From positions 869,351-933,350 of the forward strand of contig NZ_SMFQ01000002.1 of NCBI RefSeq assembly GCF_004339015.1: a stretch of 64,000 nucleotides of DNA. Direction: 5' to 3'. The stretch's first letter is position 1. Every line of letters begins with the position of its first letter. This DNA comes from Cocleimonas flava. GTDB lineage: Bacteria > Pseudomonadota > Gammaproteobacteria > Thiotrichales > Thiotrichaceae. Of the stretch, positions 19,286 through 29,549 are shown in pieces. Under the pieces are notes generated by a model. It was not told where the DNA came from, searched no databases, and was given only the letters and a program-made list of their open reading frames with translations. A program made the position numbers and the translations under genes.

Positions 19286-19886
19286 TGCTAGTATCTAAAA
19301 GATCTGTATTAGAAAGAAGTGATTTAAGGTGCTTTCTTGCATAAAACATTCGAGTCTTGACTGTATTTTCAGATATATCCAACATAACTGAAATATCTTT
19401 TATAGATAGTTCACGGTAGTAAACCAACTCTATAACTTCTCTATGTTTTTCGCTAAGTTTAGCTAAATTATCGACTATTTCTTGATCTCTCTCTGAAATA
19501 ATCACTTCTTGTTCTGGTAATAGATCTGTGTCCTCTATATTTAATTGCTCAAAATCATCATCCTGCAGTAGCTCCTTATTCTTCCTAAGATAACCGATCA
19601 TTCTAAAACGTGCGATCGAGTGTATCCAGGTTGATGGCTGTGAAAGTCCAGAAAAGCTGCCAGCTGATCGCCATACTTCTATAAGTGCTTCATCGGCTAT
19701 ATCAGCAGCCAATGCAACATCATATTTCAACATGCGACTACAAAATTTAATAAGCCTTGGTTGGTAGCTTATATATAACTCTGTAAATGCGTCACGATCA
19801 CCTTCAGATATCTTTTTTAATAACTCGGTATCTCGTTTCGTCTTTTCTTCAACTGTTTGCTTATTGTTCTTCACAACTGCGTCCAT
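19275..19886 (-). CDS. ECF RNA polymerase sigma factor
   Basis: 203 residues with sigma region 2 (AFTELYISYQPRLIKFCSRML to STWIHSIARFRMIGYLRK) and region 4 (LSEKHREVIELVYYRELSIKDISVMLDISENTVKTRMFYAR). This is a full-length ECF sigma-70 factor. The downstream partner anti-sigma gene overlaps it. Target promoters cannot be deduced; autoregulation is likely but no motif could be proven in the AT-rich upstream region. Confidence 0.9.
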   Translation of the reverse strand: MDAVVKNNKQTVEEKTKRDTELLKKISEGDRDAFTELYISYQPRLIKFCSRMLKYDVALAADIADEALIEVWRSAGSFSGLSQPSTWIHSIARFRMIGYLRKNKELLQDDDFEQLNIEDTDLLPEQEVIISERDQEIVDNLAKLSEKHREVIELVYYRELSIKDISVMLDISENTVKTRMFYARKHLKSLLSNTDLLDTSNEY

Positions 19887-19989
19887 TGATTCTGTAGTTT
19901 CGACTAAATAAAATGTTCAAAATATTTTATTTTATCCAATATTGATAAAAAAATGACAATTTAACACAAATAAATGAACCTTTATGAAA

Positions 19990-20140
19990 TGAATTGCCAC
20001 TGAGCATATGTGAGACGGTTAAGTTGGGCTTGATCAAAGGGGATTTGTAGACCAACCACATTCACGAGCAAAATCTAGCGGTTTGCTCTGTACCGACTCC
20101 CTCGCAACTTTAGGCGGACTTCGTGTCCGCCTTTTTTTTT
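19990..20140 (+). ncRNA. Candidate small RNA ending at a strong terminator
   Basis: The 328-base gap between divergent genes has no ORF but contains two structures on the plus strand. A stem GAGCAAA/TTTGCTC lies at 20066-20088. A strong intrinsic terminator at 20113-20140 (GGCGGAC TTCG GTCCGCC-like stem and nine T) follows. A terminator here serves no upstream plus-strand gene (hemF ends 2.8 kb away), so an independent short transcript is the simplest reading. The 5' end is a guess. Confidence 0.4.
20113..20140 (+). terminator. Intrinsic terminator upstream of gshB
   Basis: A 7-bp GC-rich stem, GGCGGAC/GTCCGCC, with a TTCGT-type loop followed by nine T. Confidence 0.9.
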
Positions 20141-20214
20141 GCTTATTTCTAATCCCTCATATTCTTTTTAGCATACAATAATGATGTCTTTCATTATTTC
20201 ATCATTGTTTATTT

Positions 20215-21180
20215 ATGCAAAATCAAATCAGCTTAGGGGTCGTTATGGACCCTATACATCTAATAAACATCAAAAAAGATAGTTCATTCGCAATGATGCT
20301 TGAAGCTCAGCGAAGAGACTATTCAGTTTATTACATAACCCAAAAAGACATGTATGTTAAAGAAGGCGTTGCATATGCCAACATGACAAAAGTAAAAGTC
20401 ACTGATAATCCTGATTCCTGGTATGAATTAGAAGAATCTAGCGACAGGCCTTTACATGAGCTTTCCTGCATCATTATGAGAAAAGACCCTCCATTCGATA
20501 TGGAGTACATTTATTCTACCTACATTTTAGAACTCGCTGAGCAACATGGGTGTCTGGTTGTCAATAAACCATCAAGCATCCGCACAGCCAATGAAAAATT
20601 ATTTACCGCATGGTTTCCTGAATTTTCACCTGAAACACTTGTTACCAGAGATATGGATCGTATCAAAGCGTTCCACGAAGCACTTAAACGAATTGTTGTA
20701 AAGCCACTAGATGGGATGGGTGGCTCAATGGTGTTCCAAATCCAGGAAGGCGATGCTAATAGAAGTGTCATTCTTGAAACAATCACTAATAATGGTACTC
20801 AAACTGTCATGGCTCAACGTTTTCTTCCAGAATTTAAAAATGGAGACAAGAGAATATTGGTCATCAACGGTAAACCTTTCCCTCATGGTTTAGCCAGAAT
20901 TCCAGCTAAAGGGGAAAGTAGAGGAAACTTGGCGGCTGGAGCAAGTTATAAAGGTGTAGACCTTACCGAGAGAGAATTTGAAATCTGTAACGCCGTCGGC
21001 CCGAAACTGAAAGAAATGGGACTGATGTTCGTTGGCCTCGATGTAATCGGAGATTATGTGACTGAAATCAATGTCACCAGCCCCACTTGCATACGTGAGT
21101 TAGATACCATCTATTCGGCAAATATATCTGGCTTACTAATGGATGAAATTGAAAATAGTTTAAAAGAGAATTTACAATGA
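20215..21180 (+). CDS. gshB: Glutathione synthetase
   Basis: 321 residues of the bacterial GshB ATP-grasp family: GVVMDPIHLINIKKDSSFAM at the N terminus, MRKDPPFDMEYIYST, KPLDGMGGSMVF and EINVTSPTCIREL near the C terminus. It joins gamma-glutamylcysteine and glycine. The stop overlaps the start of an OsmC-type gene by four bases (ATGA), suggesting a shared role in thiol redox or peroxide defence. Confidence 0.96.
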   Translation: MQNQISLGVVMDPIHLINIKKDSSFAMMLEAQRRDYSVYYITQKDMYVKEGVAYANMTKVKVTDNPDSWYELEESSDRPLHELSCIIMRKDPPFDMEYIYSTYILELAEQHGCLVVNKPSSIRTANEKLFTAWFPEFSPETLVTRDMDRIKAFHEALKRIVVKPLDGMGGSMVFQIQEGDANRSVILETITNNGTQTVMAQRFLPEFKNGDKRILVINGKPFPHGLARIPAKGESRGNLAAGASYKGVDLTEREFEICNAVGPKLKEMGLMFVGLDVIGDYVTEINVTSPTCIRELDTIYSANISGLLMDEIENSLKENLQ

Positions 21181-21587
21181 ATACAAGAGTGAAATGGCTC
21201 GATAATATGAGCTTTATTGGAGAATCAGGCAGTGGTCATTCAGTCGTTATGGATGGACCTCCTGAACACGGCGGCAGAAATCTTGGCGTCCGCCCAATGG
21301 AAATGCTTTTATTAGGTTTAGGTGGCTGTGCTTCTTTTGATGTTGTTTCCATGCTCAAAAAAAGCAAACAAGACATCCAGGATTGCGAAGTTGAAATAAC
21401 TGCAGAACGCGCAGAAACTGAGCCAAAAGTATTCACTAAAATCCATCTGCACTTTGTTATATCTGGAAATGATATATCAGAAAAAAGAGTAGCCAGAGCA
21501 ATAGAGCTTTCAGCAGACAAGTATTGCTCAGCTTCTATTATGCTTGGTGAGCTAGCGAAGATTACTCATGATTATGAAATAAAGTAG
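21177..21587 (+). CDS. OsmC family protein
   Basis: 136 residues with the OsmC fold: RPMEMLLLGLGGCASFDVVSML and a C-terminal SADKYCSASIMLG; two cysteines at the expected catalytic positions are conserved. OsmC/Ohr proteins reduce organic hydroperoxides; this one is of the YhfA-like short class, whose substrate is less certain. Translationally coupled to gshB. Confidence 0.88.
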   Translation: MNTRVKWLDNMSFIGESGSGHSVVMDGPPEHGGRNLGVRPMEMLLLGLGGCASFDVVSMLKKSKQDIQDCEVEITAERAETEPKVFTKIHLHFVISGNDISEKRVARAIELSADKYCSASIMLGELAKITHDYEIK

Positions 21588-21715
21588 TCAAATAAGCCCC
21601 AATTATCAGGTGTATTTGCTGAATGTTGTTATTTAACCTACAATCCCCGCGGATTTTAAAATCTAACCATAAAAATAATAATACTTAGATAAATAAGTAC
21701 ACCAAAGGGATAATT

Positions 21716-22285
21716 ATGAAACGCTTGAAAGCAGTTTCTATGGGGTTATTTGTAGTGAGCTTGTTCTGTATTCAAGGAACAAGTTTTGCTAATAGTCCTA
21801 AAAAGAAAGTCGATGTTGATTTAAACCACGCATACAATGTATTAGTAAAAGGTAACTCTAAACCCGCAACTAATAAACATAGCAATCGAAAAGCGACGGT
21901 AAAAAAGACTACTCCACACAAATATAAAGCACTTCAAATTGCAAAGAAGCAAATAAATAAGCGCTATAAGTGGGGGGGTGCCAATCCTAATAAGGGATTC
22001 GATTGTAGCGGCCTAATCCAGTACGCTTACAAGATGATAAAGGTAAATGTTCCCAGATCTGCCGCCGCTCAATACAAACACGCTAAAAGAGTCGCTTTAA
22101 AACACTTGGAAGTAGGTGATTTAGTTTTTTTTCATACGAGAAGAACACGCGCCAAGGTTAATCACGTTGGTATCTATCTAGGTGGGAATAAATTCATTCA
22201 TGCCCCCAGAAGGGGCAAGAATGTTTCTGTTGCCAGTTTCAATAGCTACTGGCGGAAGAAATTTGTAGGCGCAGGTCGCGTCTAG
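21716..22285 (+). CDS. Secreted NlpC/P60 peptidoglycan hydrolase
   Basis: 189 residues. A signal peptide (cleavage near SFANS), a basic linker, then an NlpC/P60 domain with YKWGG (84-88), catalytic Cys97 in FDCSG, His150 in NHVGIYLG and His162 in FIHAP. It likely cleaves peptide stems of peptidoglycan in the periplasm. The codons for the conserved KRYKWGG segment coincide with a copy of the dispersed C-rich repeat on the opposite strand. Confidence 0.92.
   Translation: MKRLKAVSMGLFVVSLFCIQGTSFANSPKKKVDVDLNHAYNVLVKGNSKPATNKHSNRKATVKKTTPHKYKALQIAKKQINKRYKWGGANPNKGFDCSGLIQYAYKMIKVNVPRSAAAQYKHAKRVALKHLEVGDLVFFHTRRTRAKVNHVGIYLGGNKFIHAPRRGKNVSVASFNSYWRKKFVGAGRV
21951..21982 (-). repeat. Dispersed C-rich repeat, copy inside the NlpC/P60 gene
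   Basis: Read on the minus strand: CACCCCCCCACTTATAGCGC and then a T-rich tract. It matches the intergenic copies, including the T-side. The plus strand reads it in frame as the conserved YKWGG motif, so convergence by codon choice is possible. Confidence 0.45.
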
Positions 22286-22288
22286 CAA

Positions 22289-22738
22289 TTAATCTGTTGT
22301 TGATGTCTCAGCAGCAGGTGTTTCGCCAGCATTATCTGTATTAGTTGCTTCATCCTGTGCGTTTTCCACAACAGGAGCAACTTCTTCAGCTACTGGAGCC
22401 TCTTCGCTCACTGGTGCGCTTTCCGTAGTAGGCTGACTATCTGTTGCAGGTGCATTTTCTTCAACAGGGGCTGTTTCTGGCTCTGCATTCTCTTCAGGTT
22501 CAGCTTTAACTTCAGGAGTTTCTACAGCATCAGTTTCTACTGCTTCAGATTTTGCAGCTTCTTCAACTTTGGGAGTAACGTCTTCTGTAGATGGTGTCGA
22601 GCTGGCTTGAGATGAGATTGGCACACCAAAATTCAATGCATTTCCTTCAACAGCTGGACGCTTAGCCATAAAAAAGAAAACAGCCGCAGCTAGAATTGTA
22701 AAAATCAATATACCGATTGAGTTGTTAGATAGTTTCAT
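22289..22738 (-). CDS. Membrane-anchored Ala/Glu/Pro-rich low-complexity protein
   Basis: 149 residues. A short cytoplasmic N terminus and one membrane helix (about 8-25) are followed by an acidic, repetitive tail rich in Glu, Ala, Pro, Val and Thr with recurring 'APVEE/PVAEE' units. No folded domain is visible. It is convergent with the NlpC/P60 gene, with three bases between them. The tail is probably disordered, perhaps a periplasmic spacer; no specific function can be assigned. Confidence 0.65.
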   Translation of the reverse strand: MKLSNNSIGILIFTILAAAVFFFMAKRPAVEGNALNFGVPISSQASSTPSTEDVTPKVEEAAKSEAVETDAVETPEVKAEPEENAEPETAPVEENAPATDSQPTTESAPVSEEAPVAEEVAPVVENAQDEATNTDNAGETPAAETSTTD

Positions 22739-22868
22739 TACTTCGATCCATGGTTTAATTAAATAGAATCATATCATTGATTTAGCCGATACAAACCTTA
22801 CGATTTTATTTACTGAACGTAAGCAAATAAAATGTGAAGACGAATCTACAAGATTTAAGAAGTTCCAG

Positions 22869-23849
22869 CTATGTGGTTCTACTCAATGAATAATTTGCCA
22901 AATTAGATAACGCAGATTTAAATTCTGAATCTGGCAATACTTTTAAGCAATCCGTTGCCAAGGTGGTTTCTTTTTTAGCAACTTCAATTGTATATTCTAA
23001 GGACTTGGTCTTTTTAATGATGCTCGTTATCTCTTCAATCAAATCAAGACCACCTTCTTCAATCGCTTTTCTGATCATGTCGGCATCTTCTGTATTGCCG
23101 TTCTTTTCGCTTTCACTCAAAGCATAAATTAGCGGCAATGTCGGCTTCCCTTCTGCAAGATCATCTCCAACATTTTTACCCATTTCATCACTGTCTGCAC
23201 TGTAATCCAAAATATCGTCAACTAATTGAAATGCTGTACCCAAGTGTGTACCAAACTTTGCAACAACAACTTCATCTTCCTCAGACAGGCCTGATAGAAC
23301 AGCACCTAGCTGACAAGCAGCTTCGAAAAGTTTCGCTGTTTTTGAATAAATAACCTCTAAATAGCGTTCTTCACTGGTTTCAGCATCATTGATATTAAGA
23401 AGTTGCAATACTTCACCTTCAGCAATGATGTTGGTAGTGCTTGCCATGATATTCATAACGCGCATTTCATTGACATCTACCATCATTTCAAAAGCACGAG
23501 AATAAAGAAAATCTCCAACTAATACAGCAGCTTGATTTCCCCAAACGTTATTAGCCGTATCTTTACCGCGTCGCATGTCAGATTCATCAACAACGTCATC
23601 GTGTAATAACGTAGCGGTATGAATAAATTCAACGATAGCCGCAATATCTACGTGTTTATTTCCTTCATATCCGCACGCACGCGCCATTAGCAGAGCCAAC
23701 ATAGGTCTTAACCTTTTGCCTCCGCTATTGATGATGTAGTGACTCAATTGATTAACGAGTACAACATCTGATTGAAGTCGTTGTTGAATTAAGGCATCAA
23801 CGGCCTTCATATCTGATTCAACCAGATTCTGTATTGTTTTATAATCCAC
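22869..23849 (-). CDS. ispB: Octaprenyl (polyprenyl) diphosphate synthase
   Basis: 326 residues with the trans-prenyltransferase motifs GGKRLRPML, the first Asp-rich motif DDVVDESDMRRG and the second QLVDDILDYSAD. The GTG at 23849 is chosen because the N-terminal residues align with E. coli IspB. It makes the side chain of ubiquinone. It is divergent from rpmA, the usual gammaproteobacterial arrangement. Confidence 0.95.
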   Translation of the reverse strand: MDYKTIQNLVESDMKAVDALIQQRLQSDVVLVNQLSHYIINSGGKRLRPMLALLMARACGYEGNKHVDIAAIVEFIHTATLLHDDVVDESDMRRGKDTANNVWGNQAAVLVGDFLYSRAFEMMVDVNEMRVMNIMASTTNIIAEGEVLQLLNINDAETSEERYLEVIYSKTAKLFEAACQLGAVLSGLSEEDEVVVAKFGTHLGTAFQLVDDILDYSADSDEMGKNVGDDLAEGKPTLPLIYALSESEKNGNTEDADMIRKAIEEGGLDLIEEITSIIKKTKSLEYTIEVAKKETTLATDCLKVLPDSEFKSALSNLANYSLSRTT

Positions 23850-23964
23850 GCAAATTTTGACTTAATATTATTGAATTAGGGAATGCTAGGTAGATGCAAG
23901 GTAAGTGTCAAGGCGGATGTCGAAATTCACCAAGTTTTATTGATTAAAATAGCAAATATAATAT

Positions 23965-23993
23965 TTGACTAACTATATAAGTGCTTGTAGACT
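23965..23993 (+). promoter_or_regulatory. Predicted promoter of rpmA
   Basis: TTGACT and TAGACT with 17-base spacing, about 80 bases before the rpmA ATG. It is the only good sigma-70 match between ispB and rpmA. Confidence 0.5.
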
Positions 23994-24073
23994 TTCGCGG
24001 CTTAAAACAAATTATATATTTACTGGAATTTAACCTTGGTTGAATATCTGGTTGAATTACAGAGGTTAACAAA

Positions 24074-24331
24074 ATGGCTCATAAAAAAGCAGCGGGTAGT
24101 ACACGAAACGGTCGTGATTCTAATTCAAATCGCCTAGGTGTTAAGCGCTTTGGTGGCCAGGCAGTTTCTGCTGGAAGCATTATCGTTCGTCAACGTGGAA
24201 CTCACTTTCACCCAGGCACAAACGTAGGTTGTGGCAAAGACCACACTTTATTTGCAAAAACTGACGGCGTTGTAGTTTTTGAAGTAAAAGGCCCGAAAAA
24301 CAGAAAGTTCGTAAGTATTCAAGCGGCATAA
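24074..24331 (+). CDS. rpmA: 50S ribosomal protein L27
   Basis: 85 residues, complete and canonical ([16 protein letters not shown]..., [15 protein letters not shown]). L27 lies near the peptidyl-transferase centre. Normally rplU (L21) sits directly upstream in a rplU-rpmA-obgE run; here only about 220 non-coding bases separate rpmA from divergent ispB, so rplU is missing from this locus. Confidence 0.98.
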   Translation: MAHKKAAGSTRNGRDSNSNRLGVKRFGGQAVSAGSIIVRQRGTHFHPGTNVGCGKDHTLFAKTDGVVVFEVKGPKNRKFVSIQAA

Positions 24332-24349
24332 GCTACTTACAGCTTTAAT

Positions 24350-24376
24350 AAAAAGCCCCGCTTGTCGGGGTTTTTT
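24350..24376 (+). terminator. Intrinsic terminator after rpmA
   Basis: CCCCG/CGGGG stem with a CTTGT loop, flanked by A-rich bases and followed by six T; it lies between rpmA and obgE. Confidence 0.9.
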
Positions 24377-24407
24377 ATTGCCTGTTATTTTTATTAGATT
24401 CAGATAA

Positions 24408-26574
<2,167 letters not shown>

Positions 26575-26610
26575 TCTATTAATCTCGGCTTTCGTATTAA
26601 CTAGACTAAG

Positions 26611-26638
26611 CCACCCCCCTACTTATAAGCCTTTTTTT
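26611..26638 (+). repeat. Dispersed C-rich repeat, copy after proB
   Basis: CCACCCCCCTACTTATAAGCC followed by seven T, 37 bases after proB in the same orientation. Confidence 0.75.
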
Positions 26639-26842
26639 ACTATTTCTTATATCATTGATCACCGATAAAGCAGCTTTATCCTCCCTGCTAAACCGTTTAA
26701 CGTCTATTTCTCATGAATTATCCCGCTAAGACGCGCGCTTATCGGAGTTTCATTGAATACTAGAGCACAAAAGCGTTAAAGTTTAACCAATGAAGTAGAG
26801 CTAGGGCTCTATCTAAAATATAAAAATTATAAGGTTACAGTC

Positions 26843-27655
26843 ATGATTTTAGTCGGATCACTCATTTTTGCGTTTCTCATCACCCTTTTCTTGGTTAGCA
26901 AGATAGCGAGTATGCTACATGCAAAGAAGCCAGATATGGGTAGAATTTTCTTAGCTTCCATTGTTGGTAGCATTGCAGCTGCAATTACCTTAATTCCTTT
27001 AGGAATATTTTTGGGCGGTATAGACCCAAACATCATGTTGATTTTATCAATTGCGATAGTGTTTATCGTTTCTAGCATGGCTTTCAAATACATCAATGTA
27101 ATGACCTGGAGTGGCGCAATAACAACGAATATTGCCAATATCGTATTAAGCTTAGTCGCGTTAACAGCTTCAGTTGTTTTGAATGGTGAATCCATTGATG
27201 AGACCCTTTCAAAAATTAGTGGTGTCGCCAAAGAAAATGCGAATATGGTTCAGAGCGTCGCTAAAGGTGATTTAGACGCAGTGATGTCAAAAGACACTAG
27301 TATGGAACAGGAAAGCAATGAACAAGCAGCTATGGAAGAAGAAGTTGCTTTAGATGATGATATAGAGCCTACATTTAAAGAAAGTGACTTACTTCCAGCC
27401 GGAACAATTAGAGAACTGAAAGCGAAAGAAAAGAAAGTATATATCGAGCCAAAGTTTAGAGTGGTAAGCATTTCAAGCATCAACTCTGCCGTTGGTAAAA
27501 ATATCAGAATTTTAAACAGTAATGACGCTAGCATTACAGGCTTACTAAGAAGAGTAAGTGGAAACAATGCTGTTATTGAACAACATATTGGTGGTGGTAT
27601 AGCTACAACCCCTATATCTTTAGCTAAAATTCGTAAGCTAGAAGTTTATAGATAA
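26843..27655 (+). CDS. Polytopic membrane protein of unknown function
   Basis: 270 residues. Four hydrophobic segments (about 3-23, 33-53, 60-82 and 88-112) are followed by a cytoplasmic acidic region (150-190) and a C-terminal domain of about 75 residues rich in beta-type sequence (VYIEPKFRVVSISSINSAVGKNIRIL). I do not recognise the family. It stands alone: the repeat terminator after proB precedes it and a large bidirectional hairpin follows. Confidence 0.7.
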   Translation: MILVGSLIFAFLITLFLVSKIASMLHAKKPDMGRIFLASIVGSIAAAITLIPLGIFLGGIDPNIMLILSIAIVFIVSSMAFKYINVMTWSGAITTNIANIVLSLVALTASVVLNGESIDETLSKISGVAKENANMVQSVAKGDLDAVMSKDTSMEQESNEQAAMEEEVALDDDIEPTFKESDLLPAGTIRELKAKEKKVYIEPKFRVVSISSINSAVGKNIRILNSNDASITGLLRRVSGNNAVIEQHIGGGIATTPISLAKIRKLEVYR

Positions 27656-27684
27656 TTTATCAGAAGTTTATAGTTAAATAATTT

Positions 27685-27738
27685 GGAAAGTCCCATAAAA
27701 AAAGCCCGCTAAACCGGGCTTTTTTTATGGGACTTTCC
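27685..27738. terminator. Bidirectional terminator, perfect 24-bp inverted repeat
   Basis: Left arm 27685-27708 and right arm 27715-27738 are exact reverse complements around a 6-base loop, with seven A on one side and seven T on the other. It lies between two convergent genes, so it can stop transcription from either side. Confidence 0.93.
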
Positions 27739-27749
27739 TGGCTGAAATT

Positions 27750-28406
27750 TCAACCATCGTCTGTTTCTTTTCTTATCTTTAATAATGTATTAATTGCCGC
27801 TGAGGCAACATCACTACCTCCTTGAGACCCTAAAACAGTAATACAGGGAATATCGAGTTGCTCATGGTTATCCCATAAATAATTTTTGGACTCTACCGCT
27901 CCTGTAAATCCAGAAGGCGTAGCAATAATTAGACTTGGCTTTTTAAAGTTATCTTCGTCTTTTAACTCTTCTAAAACCTCTAACAAACGATAAAGTGCAG
28001 TAGCTTCTTTACCTATTACAATTATGCTATCAGAGAGATAAGGCTTCCAGAGATCGACCGCTTCCATACTACGTGTATGTTTATTCGACTTTGCCTGTGA
28101 GATCACACTGGCTTTGTTTATCAGGCAAATAGGTTCATCTTTTAGATATTTTTGCTTCATTGCACAAGCGACATTATCCGTATCGCAAAGAAGATCAAAA
28201 TCTTCTTTCAGTGCTTCTAAAGCAATATCAATCGCATCTTTGCTGAATCTGATATTTTCAAGAAGAGATACATCCCCTGCCGCTGCAATCATTTGCAGTG
28301 CAACTGCTTTCTCATTGTTATTAAAGTGGGATAACTCAGCGCTTTCTTGAATAGTTTTTAGTGAACGCTTTTGTATATTTCTAGGGTTTTTTTCATATTT
28401 AATCAT
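27750..28406 (-). CDS. cobH: Precorrin-8X methylmutase (CobH/CbiC family)
   Basis: 218 residues of the CbiC/CobH family: the N terminus 'RNIQKRSLKTI' with the following His-containing helix, a central DTDNVACAM segment, and the C-terminal TPSGFTGAVESK and GSQGGSDVASAAINTLL motifs. It moves a methyl group to form hydrogenobyrinic or cobyrinic acid in cobalamin synthesis. No other cobalamin gene is in the window, so the pathway would have to be elsewhere or incomplete. Confidence 0.85.
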   Translation of the reverse strand: MIKYEKNPRNIQKRSLKTIQESAELSHFNNNEKAVALQMIAAAGDVSLLENIRFSKDAIDIALEALKEDFDLLCDTDNVACAMKQKYLKDEPICLINKASVISQAKSNKHTRSMEAVDLWKPYLSDSIIVIGKEATALYRLLEVLEELKDEDNFKKPSLIIATPSGFTGAVESKNYLWDNHEQLDIPCITVLGSQGGSDVASAAINTLLKIRKETDDG

Positions 28407-28578
28407 AAACAGACATCGTCATATATATGACTGTCCTAAGTGAATTGCTAGAGATTATAGAAGAACTTTAGAAAAAAGGAGAAAAATAAGAGTTTATTTT
28501 CAAGCATTACATAGCGCTTGTGGTTTTGGTTAGATAAAATACAGTGATTAATTATCCAGCTATTTCTGAAGTGAAGCG

Positions 28579-29466
28579 ATGTCAACTCCTGTATTTGAAA
28601 CCAATCTAGAGCACTTACCTTTATTTACTCGCGGTAAAGTGCGCGATATTTATGACGTAGATGATAATCACATGCTGATAATCACGACGGATAGACTGTC
28701 TGCATTTGATGTTGTGCTTCCCCAGCCTATTCCAAATAAAGGAATTGTTTTGACCCAGGTTTCAAACTTCTGGTTCGATAAGTTATCGCACATAGTGCCT
28801 AATCACTTTAGTGATCTCACTCTTAATGATTTGAAACTCACCAAATCTGAACGAGAAATGCTCGAAGGCAGAAGTGTTATCGTTAAGAAACTAAAACCTT
28901 TACCCGTAGAAGCAATCGTGCGTGGATATATCATCGGTTCTGGCTGGAAAGATTATCAGGAAACAGGAAAAGTCTGTGGAATAGACTTACCTGAAGGCTT
29001 AAAACAAGCAGAAAAGTTACCCGAAGTAATCTTCACCCCTTCCACAAAAGCTGAAGTGGGTGGTCATGACGTCAATATCACGTTTAAACAAATGCATGCT
29101 CAAATCGGTGGATTTCTAGCGGAAGAGGTTCGCCGCATTAGTATCCAACTTTATACAGAAGCATCTGAATTTGCTTTATCTAAAGGGATTATCATTGCTG
29201 ACACCAAATTTGAGTTCGGGCTTGATGATCATGGCAGATTGATATTAATCGATGAAATTCTGTCACCCGATTCATCTCGATTTTGGCCAGCAGACCAGTA
29301 CTCAGAAGGCACTAGCCCGCCATCGTTCGACAAGCAATTTATTAGAGATTATCTAGAAACTCTAGACTGGGATAAAACACCACCTGGACCACATTTACCC
29401 GCAGAGATTTTAGAAAAGAGCGCACAAAAATATCAGGAAGTTGCCGACTTATTATTACAATCTTAG
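28579..29466 (+). CDS. purC: Phosphoribosylaminoimidazole-succinocarboxamide synthase
   Basis: 295 residues of the long-form SAICAR synthase: LFTRGKVRDIYDVDD, TDRLSAFDVVLP, VEAIVRGYIIGSGWKDY and DEILSPDSSRFW. It condenses CAIR and aspartate in purine synthesis; purK and purE lie 3 kb away. The start is supported by position and by alignment of the N terminus. Confidence 0.97.
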   Translation: MSTPVFETNLEHLPLFTRGKVRDIYDVDDNHMLIITTDRLSAFDVVLPQPIPNKGIVLTQVSNFWFDKLSHIVPNHFSDLTLNDLKLTKSEREMLEGRSVIVKKLKPLPVEAIVRGYIIGSGWKDYQETGKVCGIDLPEGLKQAEKLPEVIFTPSTKAEVGGHDVNITFKQMHAQIGGFLAEEVRRISIQLYTEASEFALSKGIIIADTKFEFGLDDHGRLILIDEILSPDSSRFWPADQYSEGTSPPSFDKQFIRDYLETLDWDKTPPGPHLPAEILEKSAQKYQEVADLLLQS

Positions 29467-29549
29467 AACCAAAAACTAAGTAGGGAGTCCAAGCTACATT
29501 CCGGTCTCCTTCTATAGTATTATGGCGACAAATAAATTAGAGCAGTATA

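Noticed and set aside
22289..22738. Repetitive Ala/Glu/Pro tail as a DNA tandem repeat array
   Set aside because: The units are imperfect at DNA level; it is protein low complexity rather than a regular repeat.
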